Positions 1-5,685 of a stretch of DNA of 10,280 bases are shown piece by piece. The DNA lies in NCBI GenBank assembly GCA_030528845.1, contig JAUMYC010000082.1, positions 1-10,280 of the forward strand, written 5' to 3'. The position numbers were made by a program, and so were the translations under genes. How positions within the stretch are numbered: position 1 is the first letter of the stretch; every line of letters starts with the position of its first letter. Under the pieces are notes generated by a model that saw nothing but the letters and a program-made list of their open reading frames with translations, made no database searches and had not been told where the DNA came from. The DNA comes from Eubacteriales bacterium (GTDB taxonomy: Bacteria; Bacillota_A; Clostridia; Christensenellales; Aristaeellaceae).

Positions 1-121
1 ACAACAAAAACAAAATAATGGTGTTTTTTTTGGGTGGTGGGGGTGTGTTAATAACATAAACAATAATAATAGGTCTCCCCGCAAAAGCCCTTAACCCCTT
101 ATCGGTTTCTTTGGGTGGGGT
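1..121. other. low-complexity, non-coding window edge
   Basis: There is no supportable gene here. Bases 1-16 consist only of A and C, and bases 20-41 are almost only G and T, followed by an AT-rich stretch to about 71. This composition is unlike the roughly 60% GC coding DNA of the rest of the window. It lies beyond the 3' end of dnaN, where recF or another replication gene would often follow. An assembly edge with unreliable bases is the simplest reading, though a genuine AT-rich spacer cannot be excluded. Confidence 0.5.
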
Positions 122-163
122 CCGGGGAGGGTCTTTCTTTTTCTAAAGAAAGACCCTCCCCGG
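122..163. repeat. 19-bp perfect inverted repeat downstream of dnaN
   Basis: Arms 122-140 and 145-163 are perfectly complementary around a 4-base loop (TTCT). The outer part is GC-rich and the inner part is a CTTTC/GAAAG-type purine-pyrimidine stretch. It starts 13 bp past the dnaN stop codon, a position fitting transcription termination of the minus-strand dnaN transcript. Neither strand has a T-run directly after the stem, so it is not a canonical intrinsic terminator. It may protect the 3' end, act as a factor-assisted terminator, or be a dispersed palindromic repeat. Confidence 0.75.
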
Positions 164-175
164 CAACTCCTCTCG

Positions 176-1291
176 TCAGGCCCTAAGGCGGACCGGCAGG
201 ATGAGGTGCAGGCAATCGTCGCCGTCGGCGGGCAGCACCACGCAGGGATTCGCGCTGGAGATAAAGCGCATAACGATACGGCGGCCGTCGAGCGCCTTGA
301 GCGCATCGGAGAGATATTTCACATTAAACGCGATGGTCAGCTCCTCGCCCTCGATCTCGGCGGGCAGCTCTTCATAGACGTCGCCGATCTCGGAATTGGA
401 AGTGATGACGATCTTGCCGTCGCCGATATTGAGCTGCACGAGATAATTCTTGCCCTCGCGCGCGATGAGCGAAGCGCGCTCGACGCACTCGGCCAGCTCC
501 TTGCTCTCGAGCTCGGCCTTGGTGTTCCATGTGGACGGCGTGATCTGCTTATAATTGATGAACTCGCCCTCCTTGAGGATGGCGTAGATCTCGGTGGAGC
601 CGATGCAGGTGTGCATGCGGCCGGAGCGCATGGTCACGGCGATGGTCTCCTGCTCGTCGTCGGAGAGGATGCGCGCGATCTCCTGCAGCGCCTTGCCGGG
701 GATGACCGCCTTGATCGCGGAGCTGTCGCCCACGCGCTGCATGCGGATGGCCATGCGGAAGCCGTCCAGCGCGACCATGCGCGCCTCGCCGCCCTCCACG
801 TCCAAAAGGCAGCCGGTCAAAATCGGCCTCTCCTCGTCGGCAGCGATGGCAAAGCTCGTTTTGAGGATCATGTCCTTGAGCAGGCTCTGCGGCAGCACGA
901 TCGTGTCCGCGCCGTCGTTTTCTTCCATGCCGCTCACCGGCGGATAGAGGTTGGCCGGGCGCGCGGCGATCTGCGTGCGCGAGCCCATGCAGCGGAAGAT
1001 CATATAGCCGTTTTCCGCGGTCGAAGCCGTCAGCTCGCCCTCGGGCATTTTTCTGGAGATCTCCGCCAAAAGCTTGCCCGGCAGCAGCACCGCGCCGCCT
1101 TCATAGACCGTGGCATTGCATTTGGTGATGATCGTCAGAGAGCTGTCCGAGCAGGTGATGCGCAGGTTATCGTCCTCGTCCGTTTCGATCAGAACGCATT
1201 CCAGCGCAGGCACGGTCGTGCGCGCGGGCAGTGCGTGGGTCGCGGTGGACAGGGCTTCCAAAAAATCGGTGGAATTGCAGCTGAATTTCAT
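176..1291 (-). CDS. dnaN: DNA polymerase III subunit beta (sliding clamp)
   Basis: The 371-residue product has the length and architecture of the bacterial beta clamp, a ring of two subunits with three similar domains each, which tethers DNA polymerase III to DNA and serves as a docking hub for replication and repair proteins. Recognisable family segments are the N-terminus MKFSCNSTDFLEAL, ALDGFRMA at 174-181, ERASLIA at 271-277, FNVKYLSDAL at 322-331, and a C-terminal LILPVRL that matches the peptide-binding-pocket strand usually written LIMPMRL. Three extra residues follow that strand. The start is well supported: GGGAGG on the minus strand (1301-1306) lies 9 nt before the ATG. It is the third gene of a leftward dnaA - AlkZ-like - dnaN array. 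A 232-bp gap that holds an origin module precedes it, so it probably has its own promoter or depends on read-through. The downstream recF seen in many relatives is not in view. Confidence 0.97.
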   Translation of the reverse strand: MKFSCNSTDFLEALSTATHALPARTTVPALECVLIETDEDDNLRITCSDSSLTIITKCNATVYEGGAVLLPGKLLAEISRKMPEGELTASTAENGYMIFRCMGSRTQIAARPANLYPPVSGMEENDGADTIVLPQSLLKDMILKTSFAIAADEERPILTGCLLDVEGGEARMVALDGFRMAIRMQRVGDSSAIKAVIPGKALQEIARILSDDEQETIAVTMRSGRMHTCIGSTEIYAILKEGEFINYKQITPSTWNTKAELESKELAECVERASLIAREGKNYLVQLNIGDGKIVITSNSEIGDVYEELPAEIEGEELTIAFNVKYLSDALKALDGRRIVMRFISSANPCVVLPADGDDCLHLILPVRLRA

Positions 1292-1307
1292 GGCCGAAAG
1301 CCTCCCG

Positions 1308-1330
1308 TATAATAATATATAGTATATAGT
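1308..1330. other. AT-rich DNA unwinding element candidate (oriC, dnaN side)
   Basis: This 23-bp stretch is A/T at 21 positions (only G1322 and G1329 differ) inside a roughly 60% GC region. It lies between the dnaN ribosome binding site and the DnaA-trio-like run at 1331-1348. In B. subtilis the initially melted DNA sits in the same relative place, after the DnaA boxes and trios and before dnaN. It could additionally supply a -10-like element for dnaN. Confidence 0.65.
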
Positions 1331-1348
1331 TCGAAGTAATAGTCGTAG
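1331..1348 (-). other. DnaA-trio-like element
   Basis: Read on the minus strand away from the DnaA boxes, the bases fall into triplets CTA CGA CTA TTA CTT CGA. Their complements, GAT GCT GAT AAT GAA GCT, resemble the repeating 3'-GAT/AAT/GAA-5' DnaA-trios of B. subtilis; two triplets have C instead of A in the centre. Three bases separate the run from the box at 1352-1360, and the AT-rich stretch follows directly. Known role of trios: they guide a DnaA filament along one strand during origin opening. Assignment here is by pattern only. Confidence 0.6.
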
Positions 1349-1351
1349 TGC

Positions 1352-1369
1352 TGTGGATAATGTGGATAA
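1352..1369 (-). promoter_or_regulatory. two abutting perfect DnaA boxes (oriC, dnaN side)
   Basis: Two directly adjacent 9-mers, 1352-1360 and 1361-1369, both read TTATCCACA on the minus strand, the strongest form of the DnaA-binding consensus TTATNCACA. They point toward the trio-like run and the AT-rich stretch, matching the basal unwinding arrangement described for B. subtilis. A further one-mismatch site (TTTTGCACA, plus strand 1499-1507) lies near the other end of the same gap. The boxes probably also affect dnaN transcription. Confidence 0.88.
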
Positions 1370-1416
1370 CTCTGTTTACAAATCGTGAAAGCCTTGATTT
1401 ATATGGATTTTTGGCG

Positions 1417-1445
1417 TGTATACAGGGCAGCGGCGGGTGTGGAAA
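1417..1445 (-). promoter_or_regulatory. possible weak promoter for dnaN
   Basis: On the minus strand TTTCCA (1440-1445) and TATACA (1417-1422) are separated by 17 nt, each with two mismatches to the sigmaA consensus. Transcription would start near 1410, upstream of the DnaA boxes, and read through the unwinding module into dnaN. The match is weak and could be chance; it is listed because dnaN is separated from its upstream gene by 232 bp. Confidence 0.25.
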
Positions 1446-1523
1446 TCCGTCGCAATTTGGGGAAAAGAGGGAGGAGAGAGGGTGGACAAGCGGGGATGTT
1501 TTGCACAGGGCCTAAAAAACGGC

Positions 1524-2180
1524 TCATCCGCGCAGCAGCGCCTCGAGGGCATTTCTGTCCGCGCCGGGCAGGGCCGCGCGCAGCTCCCGCAGGAGCAGCT
1601 CGAGCGATTCCTCCGGCTCGCGCTCGTAGGCTTTTTCGATATAGTCCGGGCCGAAGCGCCTCTCGGGCGTGTCGAGCAGGCCGATCTCCCAGCCGTATTC
1701 CTCGCCCATGCGGTTTCTCTTGCGCCCGAAGCCCTGCACCAGCAGATAGCATTTCTGCTGCAAGGAGGCGCTCACCGCATCGAAGCCGGACAGGCCGCCT
1801 TTTTCAAAGCCGGCCATGCGCTTGAGCTCGTGGGAAAAGCGCGCCTCGCCGGCGGAAAAGGCCGCCTGCATGAGCCTGCGCTCCTTGAGCGGCACGCGCC
1901 CTTCGTCTACAAGGGCGTCAAAATCGTAGCCGTCGCGGCGCAGGTTGAGCAGATCCGCATACAGCCGCCGGTGAACAAAGCCCGCCTTTTTGTCAAAGAG
2001 CTTGGCGTAGACGACGTCCGGGTCGGCCGCGAGGGCGGTGCGCAGGGCCCAGGGGTCGTCCTCTCTGCCCGTCCACCAGCGCGCCTGCGGAAAAATCTCT
2101 TCTACAGAAAAGCCCGGAACGCGCGAGCGGAACAGGGGGAGCATGCCGATCGACTCGATCATGGCCTTGATGTGCAGCAT
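1524..2180 (-). CDS. AlkZ-related winged-helix DNA-repair-like protein
   Basis: This 218-residue soluble protein resembles small Clostridia proteins that I recall being annotated as AlkZ-related (YcaQ/AlkZ DNA glycosylase relatives). The characteristic stretches are LPLFRSRVPGFSVEE (14-28), a WWTG...DDPW segment (35-44), KLFDKKAGFV (60-69), RRDGYDFDAL (81-90) and a GFEKGG-SGFD block (124-134). AlkZ family enzymes unhook crosslinked or alkylated bases; this protein is much shorter than full-length AlkZ, which is near 400 residues, so catalysis should not be assumed. The start is supported by GGAGG (minus strand, 2190-2194) 9 nt before the ATG. It begins 33 bp after the dnaA stop, consistent with co-transcription with dnaA, and is followed by the origin module and dnaN. 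A gene at this place may link damage handling to replication, but that is inference. The family name is from memory and less certain than the gene itself. Confidence 0.62.
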   Translation of the reverse strand: MLHIKAMIESIGMLPLFRSRVPGFSVEEIFPQARWWTGREDDPWALRTALAADPDVVYAKLFDKKAGFVHRRLYADLLNLRRDGYDFDALVDEGRVPLKERRLMQAAFSAGEARFSHELKRMAGFEKGGLSGFDAVSASLQQKCYLLVQGFGRKRNRMGEEYGWEIGLLDTPERRFGPDYIEKAYEREPEESLELLLRELRAALPGADRNALEALLRG

Positions 2181-2213
2181 TGCGCGTCGCCTCCGGTTTC
2201 TTTGGAAAAAAAA

Positions 2214-3539
2214 TCACGCTTCCTTGATCTTCTGCTTGAGCGTTTCGATGGTCTTTCTGACCTCGGGGCTCTTGGCTGCGTCCTTGCTGACCTTTTCGCA
2301 GGCGTGCATGACGGTGGTGTGGTCGCGCTTGCCGAAGGCCGCGCCGATGCGCGTGGTGGAGAGCTTGACCAGCTCCCGGCACAGGTACATGGCGATCTGC
2401 CTCGGCTCGGAGATCTCGCGGCTGCGGCGGCTGGAGGTCATATCCTCGATGGTCACGCCGCAATGGTCGCAGACCACCTGCATGATCAGCTCCGCCGTCA
2501 CCCTCTTCGGGTCGCGGATGGGGATCAGGTCTCCGAGCGCCTCGCGCGCCAGCTCCATGGTGACCGGGCTGCGGTTGAGATCCGCAAAGGCGTTGACGCG
2601 GTTCATCGCGCCCTCGAGCTCGCGGATGTTGCTCTTGATATTCTCGGCGATGAAGGCGATCACCTCGTCGTCGAACTGATAATGCTCCTCCTCCGCCTTG
2701 CGGTTGAGGATGGCGATGCGGGTTTCGTAGTCCGGCCGCTGGATATCGGCCACGAGGCCCATCTGAAAGCGCGAGCGCAGCCTCTCCTCAAGAGTGGGGA
2801 TCTCCTGCGGAGGCCGGTCGGAGGAGATGACGATCTGCTTTTTCATGCTGTGCAGCTGGTTGAAGGTATGGAAAAATTCCTCCTGCGTGGCGGTCTTTCC
2901 GGCGATGAACTGGATATCGTCGACCATGAGCACGTCCACGTTGCGCAGCTTGTCGCGCAGCTCCTCGTTTTTGCGCTTGGAGATGGAGGAGATGACCTCG
3001 TTGGTGAACTCTTCGCTGGTCATATAGAGCAGGTTGGCGTCCGGATCCTGCCGGAGGATCTCATGGCCGATGGCGTGCATCAGGTGCGTCTTGCCAAGGC
3101 CCACGCCGCCATAGAGGAACAGCGGGTTATAGGCCACGGCGGGCATCTCCGCCACGGCGGAGGCGGAGGCGGCGGCGAAGCGGTTGTTCGAGCCGACCAC
3201 GAAGGTGTCGAAGGTATAGCGCGGGTTCAGGTTGAAGCCCGTGTTCGTGCGCGCGGGCGTTTTGCGGCCCGTGTCCTCCGGCTTCATGCCCGGCGAGAGG
3301 AACTCGGCCTCGTATTCCGGGCCGAAGACCGTCTGGACCGCCTGCAGGATGAAGCGCTCATAGCGCTTTTTCAGGTTGGAGCGGATGAACATATCGCTCA
3401 CTTCCAGGCGAACGACGCCGTCCTCCACTTCCATCAGGACGATCGGCGCGATCCACGTGTCGTAATTAAAGCCCGTGATCTCCTCCCGCAGAAGACCCAG
3501 CACTTCTTCCCATTTTTGATTCGCTTCGATAGTATTCAT
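2214..3539 (-). CDS. dnaA: chromosomal replication initiator protein DnaA
   Basis: The 441-residue product is a complete DnaA, the AAA+ ATPase that binds DnaA boxes, opens the origin and recruits the helicase. Domain I covers about 1-80 (LLREEITGFNYDTWIAPI is typical), followed by a short linker, domain II, to about 105. Domain III starts near FDTFVVGSNN and has Walker A GGVGLGKTH (144-152), Walker B VLMVDDIQF (203-211) and the arginine-containing ERLRSRF (252-258). Domain IV ends with the helix-turn-helix signature FGKRDHTTVMHA (402-413), which reads DnaA boxes. The ATG at 3537-3539 is preceded on the minus strand by a G-rich GGGGG about 6 nt upstream. The gene heads a leftward array with the AlkZ-like gene and dnaN. 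DnaA boxes upstream, including one over a candidate -10 site, suggest autoregulation. Confidence 0.98.
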   Translation of the reverse strand: MNTIEANQKWEEVLGLLREEITGFNYDTWIAPIVLMEVEDGVVRLEVSDMFIRSNLKKRYERFILQAVQTVFGPEYEAEFLSPGMKPEDTGRKTPARTNTGFNLNPRYTFDTFVVGSNNRFAAASASAVAEMPAVAYNPLFLYGGVGLGKTHLMHAIGHEILRQDPDANLLYMTSEEFTNEVISSISKRKNEELRDKLRNVDVLMVDDIQFIAGKTATQEEFFHTFNQLHSMKKQIVISSDRPPQEIPTLEERLRSRFQMGLVADIQRPDYETRIAILNRKAEEEHYQFDDEVIAFIAENIKSNIRELEGAMNRVNAFADLNRSPVTMELAREALGDLIPIRDPKRVTAELIMQVVCDHCGVTIEDMTSSRRSREISEPRQIAMYLCRELVKLSTTRIGAAFGKRDHTTVMHACEKVSKDAAKSPEVRKTIETLKQKIKEA

Positions 3540-3634
3540 GGCTGCCCCCGTATTCCTTCTTTTGTGTTCTGCTTGCTATCCTTTTCCCTTGCGGATACGG
3601 CGCTCTCCCGCCCGCTCAAAAGGCGAAAGATGTG

Positions 3635-3640
3635 ATTATA
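3635..3640 (-). promoter_or_regulatory. candidate -10 element for dnaA overlapping a DnaA box
   Basis: The minus strand reads TATAAT at 3635-3640, about 95 nt upstream of the dnaA start. It overlaps the perfect DnaA box at 3636-3644, so bound DnaA would compete with RNA polymerase, the classic autoregulatory layout. No good -35 hexamer is found 16-18 nt upstream, so the promoter assignment is tentative. Confidence 0.35.
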
Positions 3641-3700
3641 CACAGCGGATATCACAGCATATCCACAGGAATTTACACATAATCCACAAGGTTATCCACA
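3636..3700 (+). promoter_or_regulatory. DnaA box cluster upstream of dnaA (oriC)
   Basis: Four sites read on the plus strand: TTATACACA at 3636-3644 (consensus), ATATCCACA at 3659-3667 (one mismatch), TAATCCACA at 3680-3688 (one mismatch) and TTATCCACA at 3692-3700 (consensus). They occupy 65 bp in the dnaA upstream region, as in the upstream half of the bipartite origin of B. subtilis. Same orientation and close spacing indicate a DnaA assembly site that would both load initiator and repress dnaA. Confidence 0.85.
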
Positions 3701-3793
3701 AGAAAAGCGCCCTTGCCCGGCTGGCCGGCGCTGCGTTGAAACTGGAATAATCATAGCAGATTCAGGCTTTTTCGGCAAGGGGAACGCGTCAGA

Positions 3794-3866
3794 TTCTTCA
3801 CACAGCGTCACAAATCGAAGTTAATTTTTCCACAACCTGTGGAAAAGTCTGTAATCCTGTGGAAAA
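3794..3866. promoter_or_regulatory. second, weaker DnaA-box group with an inverted pair
   Basis: TTCTTCACA at 3794-3802 and TTTTCCACA at 3826-3834 lie on the plus strand; TTTTCCACA appears on the minus strand at 3838-3846 and 3858-3866. Each differs from TTATNCACA by one base. The sites at 3826-3834 and 3838-3846 form a perfect 9-bp inverted repeat around three bases. The group lies about 95 bp beyond the strong cluster and probably belongs to the same origin, possibly as low-affinity sites. Binding is inferred. Confidence 0.6.
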
Positions 3867-4013
3867 CCTCCGGGGCATATTCTGTGGCGGGGCCGCGGCC
3901 TCCCTACGAGATGCTGTAGCTGTGGCTGTGGTGGAAGGAATACAGTCCGCATCGGCCGCACAGGCGCGCGGATGTGTTAATTTTTTAAAAGCGGCGCGCG
4001 GAGCCCGGAAGAG

Positions 4014-4042
4014 TTGACGCAGGGAGCGGAATACGGTATAAT
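4014..4042 (+). promoter_or_regulatory. strong sigmaA-type promoter
   Basis: TTGACG (4014-4019) and TATAAT (4037-4042) are separated by exactly 17 nt, with one mismatch to consensus over both hexamers. Transcription would begin near 4049, reading rightward, away from dnaA. The -10 box lies inside the first 76-bp tandem repeat; the second copy has CATAAT instead and no suitable -35, so only the first copy looks active. This is the best promoter match in the window. Confidence 0.82.
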
Positions 4043-4184
4043 GAAGTTTAGGAATCCGCGCGGCGGATTCCGGGTCGAAAGCCCGCGAAAGCGTGGATTT
4101 CGACAAACACGGCATAATGAAGTTTAGGAATCCGCACGGCGGATCCCGGGTCGAAAGCCCGCGCAAGCGAGGATTTCGACAAAC
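4033..4184 (+). repeat. two tandem 76-bp repeats with conserved hairpins
   Basis: Copies 4033-4108 and 4109-4184 differ at five of 76 positions. Each unit can fold as hairpin A (first copy: GGAATCCGC 4051-4059 with GCGGATTCC 4063-4071) and hairpin B (GTCGAAA 4074-4080 with TTTCGAC 4098-4104, capped by CGC-GAAA-GCG at 4084-4093). In the second copy the tetraloop is GCAA, still GNRA, and another change falls at the bulged base 4094. Only one of the five changes breaks a predicted pair (A-T to A-C in hairpin A). This pattern favours a folded RNA over a DNA-only repeat. 76 is not a multiple of 3, so the units do not encode a repeated peptide. Confidence 0.85.
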
Positions 4185-4324
4185 ATGGGATGATAATATG
4201 GTTATAACCCGTGGAGGTGGACTCCGGAATGGACAGTACCGGCGGTGCTGGCGGTGAAGCTCACAGTTTATGCGATCGCTTGACAGGGCATATCTGCGCT
4301 CATGGGGCACAGGTATGCTTTTTT
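4049..4324 (+). ncRNA. predicted structured RNA: stand-alone ncRNA or attenuating leader
   Basis: A near-consensus promoter (4014-4042) and an intrinsic terminator (4288-4324) define a roughly 276-nt transcript without a convincing reading frame. The first half is the pair of 76-nt hairpin units. The second half has further possible stems: GGAG/CTCC (4213-4216 with 4222-4225), CAGTACC/GGTGCTG (4234-4240 with 4244-4250, one G-U) and GTGA/TCAC (4254-4257 with 4261-4264). The terminator lies 72 nt before the start of the CNNM/CorC gene, an arrangement typical of transcription-attenuating riboswitches, but a free small RNA fits equally well. I compared it by eye with M-box, yybP-ykoY, T-box, SRP, RNase P and cobalamin signatures and saw no match. 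Ends are predictions. Confidence 0.6.
4288..4324 (+). terminator. intrinsic terminator/attenuator before the CNNM gene
   Basis: GCATATCTG (4288-4296) pairs with CAGGTATGC (4310-4318) over 9 bp including one G-U pair, and six T bases follow directly (4319-4324). A few more inner pairs are possible inside the 13-nt loop. It would end the RNA begun at about 4049. No clear new promoter is seen between it and the downstream gene, so expression of that gene presumably needs read-through or regulated antitermination. Confidence 0.75.
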
Positions 4325-4395
4325 GCGTCTGTTTTTCCGTTTTCCTCCCGCTGAAGCGACAATATTTAGAACAAAGCAAAGGAGTTTTTTTAGCA

Positions 4396-5661
4396 ATGCC
4401 TGAACCTGCCCCCAGTATCCTGCCCAGTATCATCGCGATGGTCTTCTGCGTGATCATGTCCGCCTATTTCTCCGCCACCGAGACGGCCTTCTCCTCTTTG
4501 AACAAGACGAGGCTCAAGACCATGGCGGAAAAGGGCAACCGCAAGGCGAAGCTGGCCTATGAGCTGTCCGAAAAGTACGACAAGCTCATTTCCACGATCC
4601 TCATCGGCAACAACATCGTCAATATCGCGCTCTCCTCCATCGCGACCGTGCTCTTTGTCAACCTTATGGGCGCGAGCGGCGCGACGGTCTCCACCGTCGT
4701 GATCACCATCATCGTGCTCATCTTCGGCGAGATCACGCCCAAGAGCGTGGCCAAGGACGTGCCGGAGAAGTTTTCCATGTTCTCCGCGCCGCTGATCAAC
4801 CTGTTCATCGTCGTGCTCACGCCCATCAACTTCATTTTCACCCAGTGGAAAAAGCTCGTTTCCAAGCTGCTCAAGAGCGACGGGGACACGAAGATGTCTC
4901 AGGAAGAGCTGCTGATGCTGGTGGAAGAGGTGCAGCAGGAGGGCAGCATCGACGAGGACGAGGGCGAGCTGCTCAAGAACGCGATCGAATTCGGCGATCT
5001 GCGCGCCGAGGATATCCTGACGCACAGGGTGGATCTCGAGGCGGTGGACGTGGACGCCTCCAAGCAGGAGGTCGCAAAGAAATTTTCCGAGACGCGCTTC
5101 TCGCGCCTGCTGGTCTATGAAGAGAGCATCGACAAGATCGTCGGCGTCGTGCATCTGAAGGATTTCTACCGCGGCACGGGCGTGAACCCGCTGCCCCTTT
5201 GCAAGATCATGACCACCCCGCTCTTCGTCATGGCCAACGAGCGCGTGGACGATTTGCTCGACCTGCTGCGCACGAACAAATCGCACATGGCGGTCGTCAT
5301 CGACGAATACGGCGGAACGCAGGGCATCGTGACGATGGAAGACATCCTCGAGGAGCTCGTAGGCGATATCTGGGACGAGCATGACGACGTGGAGATCCCC
5401 ATCCGCATGGAGGCCGAGGACACCTACGCCATCGACGGCGCCATCTCCTTTGCGGATTTCTGCGAGCATTTCGAGCTGAAGATCGAGTCCGAATCCGTCT
5501 CGCTGGGCGGCTGGATCATGGAACAGCTCGAGCGCATCCCGGACAAGGGTGATTTCTTCACCTACGAGAACATGACCGTGACGGTGACAAAGGTGGAGGA
5601 CCACCGCGTGGAGACGGCGAAGGTCGTCTTCGCAAAGCCCGCCGAGCCGGAAGCGGAATAA
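4396..5661 (+). CDS. CNNM/CorC-HlyC family membrane protein with CBS pair
   Basis: The 421-residue protein has the complete family layout. A CNNM (DUF21) membrane domain with about four hydrophobic segments (11-31, 65-92, 97-112, 131-149) holds SATETAFSS (26-34), IGNNIVN (70-76) and FGEITPKS (110-117). A CBS pair follows at about 205-328, ending in the hallmark DEYGGTQGIVTMEDILEE (303-320), and then a CorC/HlyC C-terminal domain (about 340-415). Members are linked to Mg2+ or Co2+ transport or resistance; the exact ion is not readable here. The chosen ATG has AAAGGAG (4378-4384) 11 nt upstream. An in-frame ATG at 4270 would add 42 residues without family similarity and run through the terminator, so it was rejected. 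The gene lies behind the structured RNA and terminator and is closed by its own terminator, forming a single-gene unit beside oriC. Confidence 0.92.
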   Translation: MPEPAPSILPSIIAMVFCVIMSAYFSATETAFSSLNKTRLKTMAEKGNRKAKLAYELSEKYDKLISTILIGNNIVNIALSSIATVLFVNLMGASGATVSTVVITIIVLIFGEITPKSVAKDVPEKFSMFSAPLINLFIVVLTPINFIFTQWKKLVSKLLKSDGDTKMSQEELLMLVEEVQQEGSIDEDEGELLKNAIEFGDLRAEDILTHRVDLEAVDVDASKQEVAKKFSETRFSRLLVYEESIDKIVGVVHLKDFYRGTGVNPLPLCKIMTTPLFVMANERVDDLLDLLRTNKSHMAVVIDEYGGTQGIVTMEDILEELVGDIWDEHDDVEIPIRMEAEDTYAIDGAISFADFCEHFELKIESESVSLGGWIMEQLERIPDKGDFFTYENMTVTVTKVEDHRVETAKVVFAKPAEPEAE

Positions 5662-5685
5662 ATACAGCCGGAAGAAAGAGAACAT

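Larger units (their letters stand above)
3540..4013. other. origin/intergenic region between dnaA and the divergent RNA promoter
   Basis: No credible gene is present. The region contains the dnaA leader, two groups of DnaA-box sequences (3636-3700 and 3794-3866), and an AT-rich island TGTTAATTTTTTAAAA at 3975-3990. That island is flanked by two copies of GGCGCGCGG (3963-3971 and 3993-4001), and it ends 23 bp before the -35 box of the promoter at 4014, where it could act as a distal UP-like element or a second easily melted site. rpmH, often found divergent from dnaA, is absent here. Confidence 0.7.

Noticed and set aside
1416..3635. Plus-strand open frame of 739 codons across dnaA and the AlkZ-like gene
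   Set aside because: It is antisense to dnaA with its Walker and HTH motifs. Its composition (rich in Arg, His, Ala, Gly, Leu) is typical of a shadow frame in GC-rich DNA.
4033..4184. CRISPR-like repeat
   Set aside because: There are only two units, directly abutting with no spacers, and no cas genes nearby.
4280..4319. TTGACA at 4280-4285 as the -35 of a second promoter
   Set aside because: No -10-like hexamer occurs 16-18 nt downstream; the nearest candidate is 28 nt away, within the terminator.
4049..4324. Known RNA classes (M-box, yybP-ykoY, T-box, SRP RNA, RNase P RNA, tRNA)
   Set aside because: The conserved motifs of these classes were looked for by eye and not found. The GGGTCGAAAGCCC stretch only superficially resembles a tRNA T-arm. 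A covariance search would be decisive.
4270..4395. Upstream in-frame ATG extending the CNNM protein by 42 residues
   Set aside because: The extension runs through the intrinsic terminator, lacks family similarity and has no good ribosome binding site. The ATG at 4396 has AAAGGAG and begins the expected family N-terminus.
3798..4457. Minus-strand open frame of 219 codons through the DnaA-box region and tandem repeats
   Set aside because: It has low-complexity Arg/Ser/Pro-rich content and overlaps origin sites, a strong opposing promoter and the CNNM start. The two repeat copies are read in different frames, so there is no repeated peptide.
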